Source: an uncultured Gemmatimonadota bacterium
Lineage (GTDB): Bacteria > Gemmatimonadota > Gemmatimonadetes > Longimicrobiales > Longimicrobiaceae
Direction of reading: 5' to 3'
Assembly: GCA_902805735.1 (NCBI GenBank)
Contig: CADCTW010000066.1
Span: 1 to 50,075, forward strand
DNA: 50,075 nt
Shown piece by piece: positions 49,067-50,075 of this stretch (position 1 is the stretch's first letter; each line of letters starts with the position of its first letter). The position numbers were made by a program, and so were the translations under genes. The notes under the pieces were generated by a model. It did no database searches and had not been told where the DNA came from. It saw only the letters and a list, made by a program, of their open reading frames with translations.

Positions 49067-50075
49067 GTGGCGAAATCCAAGGACCGCTCGCGCGGCCGCC
49101 GCGCTGGCAATGCCAACGCCGCCAACAAGCCCGCGGCCGGCGACAACGCCGGCCCCGGCGAAAAGCCGAAGCTTCCCGCGTCTCTCCCGATCGTCGCGAG
49201 GCCGGCCGCCGCCGACGGCCCCTTGGCTGGCGAAAAGCGCGTCATTGTGGGGACGCCCCTCGCCACCGAGATGCCGGCGGCTGTCGAGGACCCTTCGCCC
49301 GCCGGGAAGGCCGCACCTGCCGAGAACGCCGCGCCCGTCGTGAAGCCGGCCGCTGGCTTGTCGCTCGAGGCGGCCGAAAAGGCTCCCGCCGACAAGCGTA
49401 CGCCTGCGACGCTCAAAGGGCAGCGCGCCCGCAAGCCCGTTCCCGCCAAATCGGGCAGTAGCGTGAGCGAGGGCATCAAGTCGGTGCTCTGGGCCGTGCT
49501 GCTGTTCTTCGTCATCCGCACGTTCGCCATCACCGCGTACTCCATTCCGTCGGAAAGCATGGAGGAGTCGCTGCTGATCGGCGACTACCTGATGGCGAAC
49601 AACGCGCTGTTCGGCGCCACCATCCCGTTCACCAGCCTCAAGCTTCCGTCCATCCGCGACCCGCATCCCGGGGAGATCGTGGTGTTCCGCCCGGGCTACA
49701 ACGAGCCGCGCATCGACGTGGTCAAGCGGGTGATCGGTGTTCCCGGCGACACGCTGCAGATGCGCGACAAGGTGATCTACCGCAACGGCAAGCGGCTGGA
49801 CGAGCCCTACGCGCGCTACCTGGACGCGGGCGACGACCCCATCGCCGAGTTCGGCACCGGGATGATGATGGACCCCACCGTGCGCACCGACGCGTACGGC
49901 TCGCACAACCACTATCCGCTGCTGGTGCCCTCCGTCGACAAGCGCGGCTACCGGCCCAGCCGCAACAACTGGGGCCCGCTGGTGGTTCCGCCCGGCAAGT
50001 ACTGGCTGATGGGCGACAACCGCGACCGCTCGCTGGATTCCCGCTTCATGGGCCCGGTGCCGCGCGTCGACATCC
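49067..50075 (+). CDS. lepB: Signal peptidase I with long disordered N-terminus (3' end cut)
   Basis: The frame is open to the right edge (336 residues visible from GTG 49067; an in-frame ATG at 49004 would add 21 and might be leaderless). The first ~125 residues are Ala/Pro/Lys-rich and without fold. One membrane helix (about 135-155, VLWAVLLFFVIRTFAITAYS) leads to the catalytic IPSESMEESLLIGDYL (Ser164), then VVFRPGY, DVVKRVIGVPGDTLQ (general-base Lys) and MGDNRDRSLDSRFMGPV. It removes signal peptides of secreted proteins on the outer face of the inner membrane. Only the last part is missing. Confidence 0.93.
   Translation, partial: MAKSKDRSRGRRAGNANAANKPAAGDNAGPGEKPKLPASLPIVARPAAADGPLAGEKRVIVGTPLATEMPAAVEDPSPAGKAAPAENAAPVVKPAAGLSLEAAEKAPADKRTPATLKGQRARKPVPAKSGSSVSEGIKSVLWAVLLFFVIRTFAITAYSIPSESMEESLLIGDYLMANNALFGATIPFTSLKLPSIRDPHPGEIVVFRPGYNEPRIDVVKRVIGVPGDTLQMRDKVIYRNGKRLDEPYARYLDAGDDPIAEFGTGMMMDPTVRTDAYGSHNHYPLLVPSVDKRGYRPSRNNWGPLVVPPGKYWLMGDNRDRSLDSRFMGPVPRVDI

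Overview
The window is high-GC bacterial DNA (roughly 70% by eye) with tightly packed genes, many 4-base ATGA or GTGA start/stop overlaps and frequent GTG or TTG starts. A SusC/SusD pair, signal peptides ending in AQ, and genome-wide families of short palindromic repeats point to a diderm soil-type bacterium. The best taxonomic guess is a Gemmatimonadota (Longimicrobium-like) organism. That is inference from gene style, not from a marker gene. No rRNA, tRNA or CRISPR array was seen.

Layout. (1) 1-817: the N-terminal part of an EIIA-HPr(-EI) phosphotransferase protein, cut by the left edge. (2) 971-2016: five tandem copies of a ~229-237 bp palindromic repeat (REPIN-like). (3) 2054-13215: a minus-strand starch/maltodextrin utilisation operon in the order SusC, SusD, GH97 alpha-glucosidase, esterase with a CBM48-like domain, secreted GH13 enzyme, MFS sugar transporter; a secreted six-hairpin glycosidase-like gene lies divergently at 13756-16428. 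(4) 16507-27272: mixed genes, including a large FAD/Fe-S 2-hydroxyacid dehydrogenase, gluQ, an outer-membrane-like protein, a DUF4173-type membrane protein, an UppS-type prenyltransferase, and a membrane protein plus winged-helix regulator pair. (5) 27360-33547: an exopolysaccharide/glycan cluster (ENPP-type phosphodiesterase, GT4, UGM-like flavoprotein, XrtA-type polysaccharide deacetylase, sugar transferase, SDR epimerase). (6) 34503-36304: a two-gene AAA ATPase plus DUF4276 cassette, a candidate defence module, bracketed by a perfect 48-bp direct repeat. (7) 36421-40734: a metabolic operon with type II NADH dehydrogenase, hydrolase, amidohydrolase and a CxxC protein. (8) 40937-41519: a RAYT/IS200-type transposase between 55-bp inverted REP sequences. 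(9) 41605-50075: an ECF sigma factor with a predicted leaderless promoter, a flippase-like protein and GT4, an orphan MbtH, a stress pair (DUF892 with a histone-H1-like tail, GlsB), ArfB, Mpl, and a truncated signal peptidase I.

The most interesting theme is non-coding. At least five short repeat families share this 50 kb. One is a nearly T-free ~28-nt arm beginning CTCACACAGAGACACAGAGG. It recurs about a dozen times, usually just after a stop codon and in a fixed orientation. It occurs either as a full 28-bp hairpin or as a single arm, and in several places the single arm supplies the next gene's Shine-Dalgarno or even part of a protein. A second family, the REPIN array, shares its sequence plan with the ends of the RAYT transposase about 40 kb away, suggesting a transposase with its dispersed, non-autonomous REPs.
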